Below, piece after piece: positions 36,140-45,243 of a DNA stretch of 64,000 nucleotides. Positions within the stretch are counted from its first letter, which is position 1. Every line of letters starts with the position of its first letter. Both the position numbers and the translations under genes were made by a program. This stretch comes from Thiotrichales bacterium (GTDB lineage: Bacteria > Pseudomonadota > Gammaproteobacteria > Thiomicrospirales > Thiomicrospiraceae): the NCBI GenBank assembly GCA_016936535.1, contig JAFGXP010000028.1:38403-102402 (forward strand), given 5' to 3'. A model generated the notes under the pieces. That model searched no databases, was not told where the DNA came from, and saw nothing but the letters and a program-made list of their open reading frames with translations.

Positions 36140-38539
36140 CTAAAAGTTAAAAAGGTTGCTCAGGTTGCGATTTAAGGCAGTATCGTGGTTGCTTAAGCCC
36201 TTGAGCTCGAACTGAAAACGAATGCTGTCATTATACAAATCATTTTCTAATTGTGTACGTTGTGCGCTCACCGCAAAAGCCCAGCAACAATTGTCATAAC
36301 GCAGCGCCAATTCACTTTCGGCGATTCGATCTTGTTTGAGATCATAATTGCCTAAAATCGACATCTGCCAGTTTGGATTCAGTTGCCGAAATCCCCCGAC
36401 CAGTAAAGATTCTGTTGTTTGAATCAGGCTGTTATTATTGCTTTGCGGTAATTTTAAATGGTTGATAAAGAGTTGATTTTCAGAATTAATTTCCCAGAAA
36501 GCACGGTGACTACTGGCGCTGATGGTTTGCTCTTGAGGGTCAAACACTAGGGTTGAGTGCAGGCGTAAATGGTCCAGTGACAGCTGAGCTAAGGTGTATA
36601 AGTCAGACGCGCCTGAATCCCCCGATATGCCAGCCTCTTGCAGGACTCTCGAGGCTTCAAAACGATAACTTTGTCCGATGCCAAGATTGAGTCTTTCTTT
36701 ACCGTACGAGTCGATAAAGCGACTATTGATCGCAACACTGACTTGATGGCTGTCGGCAATCCGGTCGTTACCGACAAAGGGATTCAACGCAAAGAGATTG
36801 CTGAAATCCAAGCTGCGCAGCGCGGTGTCAAACAAGGGCAGATGCTGTTGTGCTTGATAGGGGGTGTAGAGATATTGCACACGCGGCTCTAAAGTTTGAC
36901 GGTAATTTTGCTTACCCACTTCAAGAGGCTGTTCAAATACTAAGCCTGCGCCAAGGACGGCTTGAGGTAAAAACCGTTGACGATCGCCGTTTACCGGGTC
37001 TTCTAAAGCATAGTCTGTGTAATAGGTGTTGAGTTGGGCGTTGAGATTCCCAGCAGCGCGGTTTTCGCGAAATTGCACGCTCGCTTGCGAATGCCAACGT
37101 CGGCCCTCTGCACGGTTTGCCTCAGGATTTTTCAGTTGAAAGTCCGTCATCTGCGTTTGCAGGTCCCAGCTTAATTGTCCAACCGGCAAAGCGAAAATCT
37201 GATCTAAAGGAGCCGCATAGCGCAAACCCACTTCCGGGCGTTTTTCATAGTTGTTCTGAAAATTAATCAGTTCGGCATAGCCGCTGTGAAGTGCGTAGGC
37301 GGAAAAGTGTGAACGTTGATAGGTGATTTGCGCTTGCTGTGGCGCATGGGTGGCGTTGATATCAGCGGTCTCAAAAGGAACGTCGTTGTACACATTGCGA
37401 TCGGAGGTTTGGTTCCAGTTGATTTGTGCACTCAGATGCTCACCCCATTGTTGTTGGTTCTGAATTGCCACGCGCCAGCGTGGATCTTCGCCGGTTTCTT
37501 CGGAACGAAAAACCCCTGTTTTGAGATTCAAGCGTTGCAAACTTGGCCCAACTTCCCCTAAATAACGCAATTCATTGTCCAGTGCCAAATCTTGTTGACT
37601 CAGGAAAATCGGGGTAAGGGTCGCATCAAAATTGGGGGCGATGGCAAAAAAGTAGGGCAGCTTAAGGTACTGCGTGCGCTCCATATTGTTCAGCGCTTTA
37701 TAGTTGCCAAATTCTGGAAACAATAAACCGCTGGCTCGATCGTTCAAGGGGTAATTTAAATAGGGCGTATAAAACACAGGCAGATTGCGCACACGCAAGG
37801 TGGCATCGCGGGCAATCACTCTTTGCGCAGGGCGATCAATTTCAATCTGCTCGGCCTGCAAGCTCCAATCTTTGCGTCCTTTAGAATCCAATCGACAGGT
37901 GGTCAGGTTGGCTTGGTCTAAAAACGCGCGTTCGCGATTCTGATCTAAGCGAATTTTTTGGGCATCGCCATAGGCGCGGCTGGGCAAAATTTGATAATGC
38001 GCCTGTTCGATTTGAACAGCATTGGGTTGCAGCACAACCTGCTCGGCCGTTAAGCTGAATTGCGCTTGCAAGAGCTGGACTTGACCAAATAAGTTAGCTT
38101 GTTTACTCGGAATATCCAGCGCTAAGCGTTGGGCTTGCAGTAGGGCTTGGGGATGTAAGAGTTGCACATCGCCTTGAAAAAGCAGCTGATCACGGTTGGG
38201 CTGTTCGAGCTGATCGGCCCGAATCTGTATGGGCTGGGCGAAAAAATCATTCGATGAGGTTGTATCACGGCTCAATGTTGCCAGGGCACGCTGGTCCGGG
38301 GTTGGCCATTGCGCCGGTCGTGGGGTAATCCAATCGGGCAGGCAAGCCTCTTGTGCATTCAGCTTTTCGCTCGGTGGCGTTGCGGTTAGGTTGTCTGATT
38401 GCAGCTCTGCCGCCATGGCGGGTAATCCGCTGCAAGCGCCCACAATCCCGAGCGCACCCAGCAGGCACTTGAGCCCAAAAGTGCGCGGGGGCAGTGGCGG
38501 CAAATTGGGCGCGGGATTTGACATTGGGCAGACAATCAT
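36140..38539 (-). CDS. lptD: LPS-assembly protein LptD
   Basis: Outer-membrane translocon that inserts lipopolysaccharide, partnered by LptE. The protein (799 residues from 38539; an ATG at 38524 would remove five) has a signal peptide with LGALGIVGACSGLPAMA, the periplasmic OstA beta-jellyroll (about 100-230, IQIRADQLEQPNRDQLLFQG) and a C-terminal beta-barrel. The four disulfide cysteines are present: ACLPD, TTCRL and the adjacent pair in DNCCW. First gene of the operon with surA; the nearby dsbC probably assists its disulfide isomerisation. Confidence 0.95.
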   Translation of the reverse strand: MIVCPMSNPAPNLPPLPPRTFGLKCLLGALGIVGACSGLPAMAAELQSDNLTATPPSEKLNAQEACLPDWITPRPAQWPTPDQRALATLSRDTTSSNDFFAQPIQIRADQLEQPNRDQLLFQGDVQLLHPQALLQAQRLALDIPSKQANLFGQVQLLQAQFSLTAEQVVLQPNAVQIEQAHYQILPSRAYGDAQKIRLDQNRERAFLDQANLTTCRLDSKGRKDWSLQAEQIEIDRPAQRVIARDATLRVRNLPVFYTPYLNYPLNDRASGLLFPEFGNYKALNNMERTQYLKLPYFFAIAPNFDATLTPIFLSQQDLALDNELRYLGEVGPSLQRLNLKTGVFRSEETGEDPRWRVAIQNQQQWGEHLSAQINWNQTSDRNVYNDVPFETADINATHAPQQAQITYQRSHFSAYALHSGYAELINFQNNYEKRPEVGLRYAAPLDQIFALPVGQLSWDLQTQMTDFQLKNPEANRAEGRRWHSQASVQFRENRAAGNLNAQLNTYYTDYALEDPVNGDRQRFLPQAVLGAGLVFEQPLEVGKQNYRQTLEPRVQYLYTPYQAQQHLPLFDTALRSLDFSNLFALNPFVGNDRIADSHQVSVAINSRFIDSYGKERLNLGIGQSYRFEASRVLQEAGISGDSGASDLYTLAQLSLDHLRLHSTLVFDPQEQTISASSHRAFWEINSENQLFINHLKLPQSNNNSLIQTTESLLVGGFRQLNPNWQMSILGNYDLKQDRIAESELALRYDNCCWAFAVSAQRTQLENDLYNDSIRFQFELKGLSNHDTALNRNLSNLFNF

Positions 38540-38581
38540 GAATTATTCGTGGATTGCTATTTTAAACTGGAATAATGCCCC

Positions 38582-39673
38582 ATGGATGAAAGATTTCAAG
38601 CGATGTGTTCTTGGCTAGAAAGCCTGCCTTTGTTACGCGAGTCGGTTTTTGATTTACCGCAACCCGCTTCAAGCGATGCCAGTTTTCGGCGCTATTTTCG
38701 GATTGTTTTAAATCAGCCATTCCGCAATCAGGATTCCGCTGAGTTGGGCTATCACAATGATCGTTTGATTATCATGGATGCACCGCCTCAGCATGAAGAT
38801 TGTCGGCCGTTTTTAGCGGTGGCCGACACACTGGCGCAGTGTGGTTTAAATGTACCGCTCTGTTTGGCTCAAGATTTGTCACAAGGGTTTTTATTGCTGA
38901 GCGACTTGGGGTCACAAACCTATTTAAACCAGTTGCAAAGCGATGGGGGCCGCCACGCTGAAAGTCTTTATTCTCAAGCTTTGGATGCTTTACTACAGCT
39001 GCAAACTCGCGGACAGAGCGCAGCCAAACATTTACCGCTTTACGATGCCGCCTTGTTGGAACGCGAAATGGATTTGTTTGTCGATTGGTTGGGTGTGCGT
39101 CATTTAGAGCGGCCACTCAACCACTTGCAGCAGTTGCAGTGGCAAGAGATGAAACGGTTCTTAATCGACTCTGCTGTACAGCAACCACAAACTTATGTTC
39201 ACCGCGATTATCACAGCAGAAACCTGATGTGCGCGCCTGGTCGCAATCCAGGAATTTTGGATTTTCAAGATGCGGTGTTCGGCCCCTTAACCTACGATGC
39301 GGTCTCTTTGTTGCGCGATTGTTATATTGCTTGGCCAGCGGAACAGGTGCAGGAGTGGTTGCGTGCCTATTTTCTGGCGCTTTGCCAAAATCAACTGCTT
39401 GAGCAGAATCAATGGCGCGATTTTGTTCGTGCGTTTGATTTAATGGGCATTCAACGGCATCTTAAGGCCGCAGGGATTTTTGCTCGTCTTTGGCATCGCG
39501 ATGGTAAAGATGGTTATCTGCAAGATATTCCGGCAACCTTGCACTACATTTTGCAAGTGGGGGCGGCCTATCCAGTTTTAACGCCTTTGTTGCACTGGAT
39601 TGAAAGCGATTGGTTAGCGCAAGTGTTGGCGTTTAATGCCGAACATTTTACCCCGTCGGCCACGGCATGTTAG
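38582..39673 (+). CDS. amgK: Anomeric MurNAc/GlcNAc kinase AmgK (aminoglycoside phosphotransferase fold)
   Basis: Phosphorylates C1 of MurNAc or GlcNAc from recycled peptidoglycan. The 363-residue kinase has the SDASFRRYFR N-terminal motif, the catalytic HRDYHSRNLM (H207, D209, N214) and the metal-binding LDFQDAVFGP (D227, D230). It overlaps murU by 7 bases; the AmgK-MurU pair is the known cell-wall recycling bypass that yields UDP-MurNAc and confers some fosfomycin tolerance in Pseudomonas. It is divergent from lptD with only a 42-base gap. Confidence 0.9.
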   Translation: MDERFQAMCSWLESLPLLRESVFDLPQPASSDASFRRYFRIVLNQPFRNQDSAELGYHNDRLIIMDAPPQHEDCRPFLAVADTLAQCGLNVPLCLAQDLSQGFLLLSDLGSQTYLNQLQSDGGRHAESLYSQALDALLQLQTRGQSAAKHLPLYDAALLEREMDLFVDWLGVRHLERPLNHLQQLQWQEMKRFLIDSAVQQPQTYVHRDYHSRNLMCAPGRNPGILDFQDAVFGPLTYDAVSLLRDCYIAWPAEQVQEWLRAYFLALCQNQLLEQNQWRDFVRAFDLMGIQRHLKAAGIFARLWHRDGKDGYLQDIPATLHYILQVGAAYPVLTPLLHWIESDWLAQVLAFNAEHFTPSATAC

Positions 39674-40392
39674 TGGCGGGTGAGAATGGGATGCCGTGGC
39701 GTCCAAAAGCCATGATTTTAGCCGCGGGTAGAGGGGAACGTTTGCGCCCTCTGACCGATGACTTGCCTAAGCCCCTAGTGTGTTTATGCGGCACGCCTTT
39801 AATTGAATACCATTTGCAGAAATTGGCCGAAGTTGGGGTACGACAAGTGGTGATTAACCACGCTTGGCTTGGTGAAAAGCTGGTTCAAAGCTTGGGCAAC
39901 GGCCAGCGCTGGGGAATTGAGATTGCCTATTCCGCTGAACCTCCGGGCGGCCTGGAGACGGCCGGTGGGATTGTGCAAGCATTGCCTTTGTTGGGCGCTG
40001 AGCCGTTTTTATTACTCAATGGTGATGTCTATTGCGACCTCGATTTTGCGGAATTAATTGAACAGGCGCAGCGGCTGCGAGCGTCGTATGTTCAAACGCT
40101 GGGCCATCTCATTTTAGTTCCCACGCCCGTGTTTAAAACACAGGGTGACTTTGCACTGCAGGACGGTCACTGTTTGCCACAAGGGGATTTGACTTTTGCC
40201 GGTATCAGTGTGCTGCACCCTCGACTCTTCGCGGGAATCGCACCGGGGACTTATCCTTTAGCCCCCGTTTTGCGTGCTGCTATGCAGCAGCAAGCGTTGA
40301 GCGGTGCGCTTTATCAAGGATTTTGGTCAGATATTGGTACCTTAGCGCGATTAGAGCAAACACAACAACGGCTTTGCCCAGATAGCGTGTGA
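39667..40392 (+). CDS. murU: N-acetylmuramate-alpha-1-phosphate uridylyltransferase MurU
   Basis: Forms UDP-MurNAc from MurNAc-1-P and UTP. The product is up to 241 residues; downstream ATGs at 39691 and 39712 are alternative starts. It has the nucleotidyltransferase signature AAGRGERLRPLTDDLPKPL, the VVINHAWLGE strand, GLETAGGIVQALPLLG and the metal-binding LLNGDVYCDLDF, then SDIGTLARLE. The overlap with amgK supports shared function. Confidence 0.92.
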   Translation: MLVAGENGMPWRPKAMILAAGRGERLRPLTDDLPKPLVCLCGTPLIEYHLQKLAEVGVRQVVINHAWLGEKLVQSLGNGQRWGIEIAYSAEPPGGLETAGGIVQALPLLGAEPFLLLNGDVYCDLDFAELIEQAQRLRASYVQTLGHLILVPTPVFKTQGDFALQDGHCLPQGDLTFAGISVLHPRLFAGIAPGTYPLAPVLRAAMQQQALSGALYQGFWSDIGTLARLEQTQQRLCPDSV

Positions 40393-40465
40393 CGGTTTTT
40401 GCCTTGCAATGGGAAAATCTTCTCGCCAATGGTATTAAAACGTTTTATTTAAGAGGAAACGCACC

Positions 40466-40723
40466 ATGAGTCATAAGCATGATGTCATACTGCAAAAGGT
40501 TTTTGCCCACCCTTTAGCGGCGAATCTGGATTGGAAAAAGTTGGCAGCGGCTTTGACGCACTATGGCGCACAAATTGAGCACACCACCGCCAGTAAGGTT
40601 CGTATCCGTTTTGGTCAAGCAGAGTTGGTCATCAGTTTGCCGCATCATGGCCATGAACTGACTGATAAAGGCGATATTACCCGTTTGAAGCACTTTTTGC
40701 AGGCACAAGGAATCTCGGGTTGA
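40466..40723 (+). CDS. HicA-like small protein without visible antitoxin
   Basis: An 85-residue protein resembling the chromosomal HicA-like family (about 80-90 residues) that often stands alone: KVFAHPLAANLDWKKLAAAL near the start, SKVRIRFGQAELVISLPHHG in the centre and ITRLKHFLQAQGI at the end. The histidines in PHHGHE lie where HicA RNases have the catalytic His. No HicB-type gene is adjacent on either side. It has GAGGAAACG before the ATG. Toxin activity is uncertain. Confidence 0.6.
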   Translation: MSHKHDVILQKVFAHPLAANLDWKKLAAALTHYGAQIEHTTASKVRIRFGQAELVISLPHHGHELTDKGDITRLKHFLQAQGISG

Positions 40724-40910
40724 ACGCCAAGGGAATCGAGATTCACGGTTTCTTTAGAGCGTGGCAAAAAACCGAGGCTTTTTGTGCTTAATAGTGGTAT
40801 TTGCGCTTATTAGCTTCTAAAATCAGCCCCAGTCTTGCTCTGCACAGCATGGGTTGATTCTGCTTTCTTCTGTAAGAGAGCATTTCTTTTAGCCAAAAAA
40901 GTTATGGAAT

Positions 40911-41666
40911 ATGTCCGAAAAAATCATTGAACTCAAAGGTTCCGTTCTCTCGCTAACGGTTCTGCATCTTCACTCTAACGACATTGCGCAAACCAAAGCG
41001 GCACTGGCCCAGAAAATTGAGCAAGCGCCCAGCTTTTTTGTAGGCATTCCGATTATTTTGGAGCCGAAAGTTGAACTCAAAGACCCAACCTATCTCGCGT
41101 TGTTGGTGGAATATTTACACCAATTGCAGATGATTCCAATTGGCTTGCGCTCCCAAGATCCGATGGTGCAAAGCTTGGCAAGCTATGCGGGGTTGGCTAT
41201 TTTTCCTGAGGACCACCGGCGACCAACGGTGCAGTTGGATACGGCCGCAAATGCTAACCCGATGAGCGCGCGTACCCCAGCCAGTCCGCCACCTGCTGAG
41301 CCTAGCTATGCCCCTGTTGTGTTAGATGATGGCTTGAAATCGGCCTTGGTGATTGAACGAGCCGTTCGCTCTGGCCAGCAAATCTATGCCAAAGACCGTG
41401 ATTTGGTGATTTTTGGTTCGGTCAACCCGGGCGCAGAAATCATTGCCGATGGCAGCATTACCGTGTTTGGTAAATTGCAAGGCAAGGCGATTGCCGGCTC
41501 TTCCGGCGCAACAGACGCCTCGATTGTCGCCAAGCAACTTGATCCGGAGCTGGTCTGTATTGCCGGAATTTATCAGTTGGCGGACGATATTGGCAGCGAA
41601 TTTAAAAATAGTGGTTTGGTGCAGGCCAAGCTTGCAAAAGAACAGCTGATTTTGCAATGTCTGTAA
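40911..41666 (+). CDS. minC: Septum site-determining protein MinC
   Basis: Inhibits FtsZ polymerisation away from midcell, recruited by MinD. The 251-residue protein has an N-terminal FtsZ-inhibiting domain (about 1-105), a Pro/Ala-rich linker (about 115-138, ARTPASPPPAEPS) and the C-terminal beta-helix (VRSGQQIYAKDRDLVIFGSV, NPGAEIIADGSITVFGKLQG, CIAGIYQ). First gene of minCDE. The 187-base upstream gap holds no clear promoter. Confidence 0.95.
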   Translation: MSEKIIELKGSVLSLTVLHLHSNDIAQTKAALAQKIEQAPSFFVGIPIILEPKVELKDPTYLALLVEYLHQLQMIPIGLRSQDPMVQSLASYAGLAIFPEDHRRPTVQLDTAANANPMSARTPASPPPAEPSYAPVVLDDGLKSALVIERAVRSGQQIYAKDRDLVIFGSVNPGAEIIADGSITVFGKLQGKAIAGSSGATDASIVAKQLDPELVCIAGIYQLADDIGSEFKNSGLVQAKLAKEQLILQCL

Positions 41667-41722
41667 GACGCCGCAAATCAAAAAGACGTCTCATAAAAAT
41701 TAACAGAGTAGGAGAATTAACT

Positions 41723-42538
41723 GTGTCAAAGGTCATTGTAGTCACCTCCGGAAAGGGTGGCGTCGGAAAAACCACCACCAGTGCAAGCTTTTCAACAGCC
41801 TTAGCCATGAAAGGTCATAAGGTTGCGGTCATCGACTTTGATGTTGGCTTGCGTAATTTGGATTTGATTATGGGTGTTGAACGCCGAGTGGTTTATGACT
41901 TTGTCAATGTGGTGCAGGGCGAAGCTTCTCTCAAACAAGCGCTGATTAAAGACAAGCGTATTGAAGGCTTGTATATTTTAGCGGCTTCACAGACGCGTGA
42001 TAAAGACGCTCTCACCCTAGAAGGGGTCGAAAAAGTTATCAACGATTTGAAAGCCGACGGCTTCGATTACATTATTTGTGACTCGCCGGCTGGGATTGAA
42101 AAGGGCGCGCAGCTTGCGCTCTATTTTGCCGATGAGGCGATTGTGGTCACGAACCCAGAAGTCTCTTCCGTGCGCGATTCCGATCGCATTTTGGGCATTC
42201 TTCAAGCCAAATCGCGCCGCGCCGAAATGGGCGAAGATCCTGTGGTAGAACATCTGGTGTTGACGCGTTATAACCCAACGCGGGTGACTGCCGGTGAAAT
42301 GCTTTCCAAAGACGATGTGGTCGATCTTTTAAGCATTAAATTGCTAGGGGTGGTTCCCGAATCGCAAGAGGTGTTGAACGCCTCTAACTCGGGCGAGCCT
42401 GTCGTGTTGAATCATGACAGTGATGCCGCACAAGCCTATGTGGATATTGTGGAGCGTTTTTTAGGCGCCGACAAAGAGCACCGTTTTTTAACGGAGGAGA
42501 AAAAAGGCTGGCTTAATAAACTCTTTGGGAAGAAATAA
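41723..42538 (+). CDS. minD: Septum site-determining ATPase MinD
   Basis: Membrane-cycling ATPase of the Min oscillator. The 271-residue protein has the deviant Walker A GKGGVGKTT (K11 signature, K16), a switch region (VIDFDVGLRNLDLIMG, CDSPAGIEKGA) and the C-terminal amphipathic membrane-targeting helix GWLNKLFGKK. The GTG start at 41723 has AGGAG 9 bases upstream and gives the standard N-terminus; the longer upstream frame overlapping minC is not used. Confidence 0.97.
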   Translation: MSKVIVVTSGKGGVGKTTTSASFSTALAMKGHKVAVIDFDVGLRNLDLIMGVERRVVYDFVNVVQGEASLKQALIKDKRIEGLYILAASQTRDKDALTLEGVEKVINDLKADGFDYIICDSPAGIEKGAQLALYFADEAIVVTNPEVSSVRDSDRILGILQAKSRRAEMGEDPVVEHLVLTRYNPTRVTAGEMLSKDDVVDLLSIKLLGVVPESQEVLNASNSGEPVVLNHDSDAAQAYVDIVERFLGADKEHRFLTEEKKGWLNKLFGKK

Positions 42539-42540
42539 TT

Positions 42541-42801
42541 ATGGCACTACTGGATTATCTATTAGGACAACGTAAGAAAAAGTCTGCCCATTTGGCAAAA
42601 GACCGCCTGCAAATTTTATTGGCACATGAGCGCACCGAAGCGAAAGCGCCAGATTATCTGCCCAAAATGCGCGATGAAATTTTGCAAGTGATTGCCAAAT
42701 ATGTCGATATTGATCAAGAGCAGCTTAAGATTTCGATTGACGAAGAGAACGGCTTCGAGGTCTTAGAGTTGAACTTGGTGCTGCCCGACGAGAAACGCTA
42801 A
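42541..42801 (+). CDS. minE: Cell division topological specificity factor MinE
   Basis: Stimulates MinD ATPase and drives its oscillation. The 86-residue protein has the membrane/MinD-interacting N-terminus (AKDRLQILLAHERTE) and the dimerising topological domain (YLPKMRDEILQVIAKYV). It follows minD by 2 bases. Confidence 0.97.
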   Translation: MALLDYLLGQRKKKSAHLAKDRLQILLAHERTEAKAPDYLPKMRDEILQVIAKYVDIDQEQLKISIDEENGFEVLELNLVLPDEKR

Positions 42802-42810
42802 AGTGCCGAC

Positions 42811-42840
42811 AACGCCCAGCCTGCTCTGGGCGTTTTGTTT
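42811..42840 (+). terminator. Rho-independent terminator of minCDE
   Basis: AACGCCCAG, 6-base loop, CTGGGCGTT then TTGTTTT. Nine-base-pair stem 10 bases past the minE stop. Confidence 0.92.
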
Positions 42841-42962
42841 TAAAATCCCCGATAACCAGAACACAGGCTGCTGAAACGAAAAGCCAAGGTGTGTTAGGGG
42901 TATTTAGGGGAGTCGAGGCGTAAAAACAACCTAAATACCGATACCCCACAAAGGAGTGTGCG

Positions 42963-43739
42963 ATGTTAATGCTAATTTCCCCCGCCAAATCCCTCGATGA
43001 GAAAACCCCTGTTCAAACGTCGATGCAATCCGAATGGGGGTTTGCTGAGCAGGCCCAAGACTTGATTGCCCAACTGCAAACCCTCGATCCGAATCAAATT
43101 GCCGAGTTAATGCACCTAAGCGATGCTCTGGCAGAATTGAATTATCAGCGCTTTCAAGGTTGGCACTATCCTTTTTCACCTGGGAATGGCAAGCAAGCGG
43201 CTTGGCTCTTTAAAGGCGATGTTTATCATGGTTTAGATGCTTACAGTTTGCCCCCCCAAGGGGTGGTTTATTTGCAAAATCACGTGCGCATTCTCTCAGG
43301 TTTATACGGTTTACTGCGTCCTTGCGATCTTATGTTGCCTTATCGTTTAGAGATGGGCACCCCGCTGGCAAGCGCCAAAGGCAAGGATTTATACGCTTTT
43401 TGGGGCAGTCAGCTCAGCACCGCATTGAATTCGATTTTGGATGAACAGGGCGATCGAACGCTCGTCAATTTGGCCTCGAACGAGTATTTCAAAGCGGTGG
43501 ATAAAAAAACCTTACGCGCGCAAATCGTGACCCCGATTTTTAAAGACTGGAAAAACGGCCAATACAAAATCATCAGCTTCTACGCCAAAAAGGCGCGCGG
43601 CTTGATGGCGCGTTATGCCGCTGATCAGCAGCTAGAGGATGCTGAAGGCTTAAAGTATTTTGACTACGAAGGCTATGCCTTCGCCCCAGACCTCTCAAGC
43701 GAAACCGACTGGGTATTTCTACGCAAACAAGAATCTTAA
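42963..43739 (+). CDS. yaaA: Peroxide stress protein YaaA
   Basis: DUF328/UPF0246 family member; in E. coli it is induced by OxyR and lowers free iron during peroxide stress. The 258-residue protein has the family features [58 protein letters not shown] and [22 protein letters not shown] precedes the ATG. Only 15 bases separate it from the downstream subtilase. Confidence 0.94.
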   Translation: MLMLISPAKSLDEKTPVQTSMQSEWGFAEQAQDLIAQLQTLDPNQIAELMHLSDALAELNYQRFQGWHYPFSPGNGKQAAWLFKGDVYHGLDAYSLPPQGVVYLQNHVRILSGLYGLLRPCDLMLPYRLEMGTPLASAKGKDLYAFWGSQLSTALNSILDEQGDRTLVNLASNEYFKAVDKKTLRAQIVTPIFKDWKNGQYKIISFYAKKARGLMARYAADQQLEDAEGLKYFDYEGYAFAPDLSSETDWVFLRKQES

Positions 43740-43754
43740 AAAAGGAAGCCTAAA

Positions 43755-45212
43755 ATGAATAAATTAGCATGGGTTTTCAGTGCTTCAGTCATGACGGGAA
43801 TAATTTCTCCCGCAATGGCAAATTCGTCTTGGCCAGTTCAAGCTCTTGTTCAAAGCGAAGCTTCTGATATAAAAACTTCCCAACGTATTGTTGTTCGCTT
43901 TGCAAAAGCGGTTTCAGATCCTTTGGTTGAGAATTTATTAAACAAATTGCAGATTTCCACGGGCTTTGTTTCCAAAAAACTTGACGGCTTAATGATTATT
44001 GAGACGCCGGTCATTGGCAGCGACAAACTGTTCGCTTTGTTACGCAATTCGACTTTAGTTCGTTATGTAGAGTGGGATCAAAGAGTGAGTTTGCGTAACT
44101 ACAATCCGACCGAACCTCTTTATTCAGAGCAATACTGGTTGAAAAATTTTGGTCAGCCTGTGCAAGGGGTGATTGGCGAAGTGGGAGAGGATATTGGTTT
44201 TGAACAAGTGAATCATAAATCCTCCTCGCATTCGATTTTGGTAGCGCTGCTTGATACGGGGGTCGATTACCGACATAACGAGCTTGAGCAGCAAGTGTGG
44301 TTCAATGCGGATGAAGCTTTGGATGGCACGGATACGGATGGCGATGGGTTTGTTGATAATCTCTATGGTGCAGATTTGGTGGATGCGGATGGTGATCCAA
44401 TGGATTTGAATGGGCATGGTACCCACTGTGCTGGAATTATCGCTGCTTCTCAGAATGGCCAAGGAATTCAAGGTGTTGCCAGTGAATACGTTAAGATTCT
44501 GCCGGTTCGAGTATTGGATCAAAATGGCAATGGTAACTTAAGCGATATTGTGATGGGACTCGAGTTCGCTTTGCAACAGGGTGCAAGTATCAGTAATAAC
44601 TCTTATGGATTTCTGACCCAGTCGCAAGCTCTTTTGGAGTTAATCGAAGAAGGAAATCGGCAGGGCCATTTATTTGTTTCAGCCGCAGGAAATAAATCCA
44701 GCAATATGGATGGCTTACTTGGAATCAAAGATTATCCTGGAGCCTTGAATAACGAAAATATCCTGAATGTCGCAGCACTAGACAATCAAGGCCAGCTTGC
44801 GAGTTACAGTAACTATGGTGCCCGCTCGGTCGATATTGCCGCTTATGGTTCGCATGTTTTATCCAGCTATCTCAATAATTCTTATGCTTATCTGAGCGGA
44901 ACCTCTATGGCGGCTCCTGTGGTAACTGGCATTGCAGCTTTTCTAAAAAGCATGCACCCTGAGTTAAGCCACTTACAAATGAAACAGGCGATTTTGGCAG
45001 GGTCGCATGAAAATCCCGATCTCACCGGAAAGGTCTTGTCCGCGGGAAGTGCCCATTTAAAGGGTGCTTTAAGATGGTATGAAGAGGAACGTCCTGGAAC
45101 GCCGCCATTGGATGAGGTTTCAGACGAGCCTGATAAAGAAGGGTCTTCTGCTCAGAGCACGGCGGTCTTTGAGAAAATTCATCAACTGCTTGGCAGTCTT
45201 TTAGGGCTCTAG
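43755..45212 (+). CDS. Secreted subtilisin-like serine protease (S8)
   Basis: A 485-residue preproprotease. A signal peptide (to about residue 22, PAMA-N) precedes an I9-like propeptide region (about 40-110). The catalytic triad is D167 (LLDTGVD), H221 (NGHGTHCAG) and S384 (SGTSMAAP), with oxyanion N313 (SAAGN). DTDGDGFVDN (193-202) looks like a calcium-binding loop. A linker rich in Glu/Asp/Pro and a short hydrophobic tail (IHQLLGSLLGL) end the protein. It follows yaaA closely with AGGA upstream and may be cotranscribed. Substrate unknown; exported nutrient or maturation protease are both possible. Confidence 0.93.
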   Translation: MNKLAWVFSASVMTGIISPAMANSSWPVQALVQSEASDIKTSQRIVVRFAKAVSDPLVENLLNKLQISTGFVSKKLDGLMIIETPVIGSDKLFALLRNSTLVRYVEWDQRVSLRNYNPTEPLYSEQYWLKNFGQPVQGVIGEVGEDIGFEQVNHKSSSHSILVALLDTGVDYRHNELEQQVWFNADEALDGTDTDGDGFVDNLYGADLVDADGDPMDLNGHGTHCAGIIAASQNGQGIQGVASEYVKILPVRVLDQNGNGNLSDIVMGLEFALQQGASISNNSYGFLTQSQALLELIEEGNRQGHLFVSAAGNKSSNMDGLLGIKDYPGALNNENILNVAALDNQGQLASYSNYGARSVDIAAYGSHVLSSYLNNSYAYLSGTSMAAPVVTGIAAFLKSMHPELSHLQMKQAILAGSHENPDLTGKVLSAGSAHLKGALRWYEEERPGTPPLDEVSDEPDKEGSSAQSTAVFEKIHQLLGSLLGL

Positions 45213-45243
45213 CCCTTTGGGCATTTCGCAGCTTTTTCTTGCT

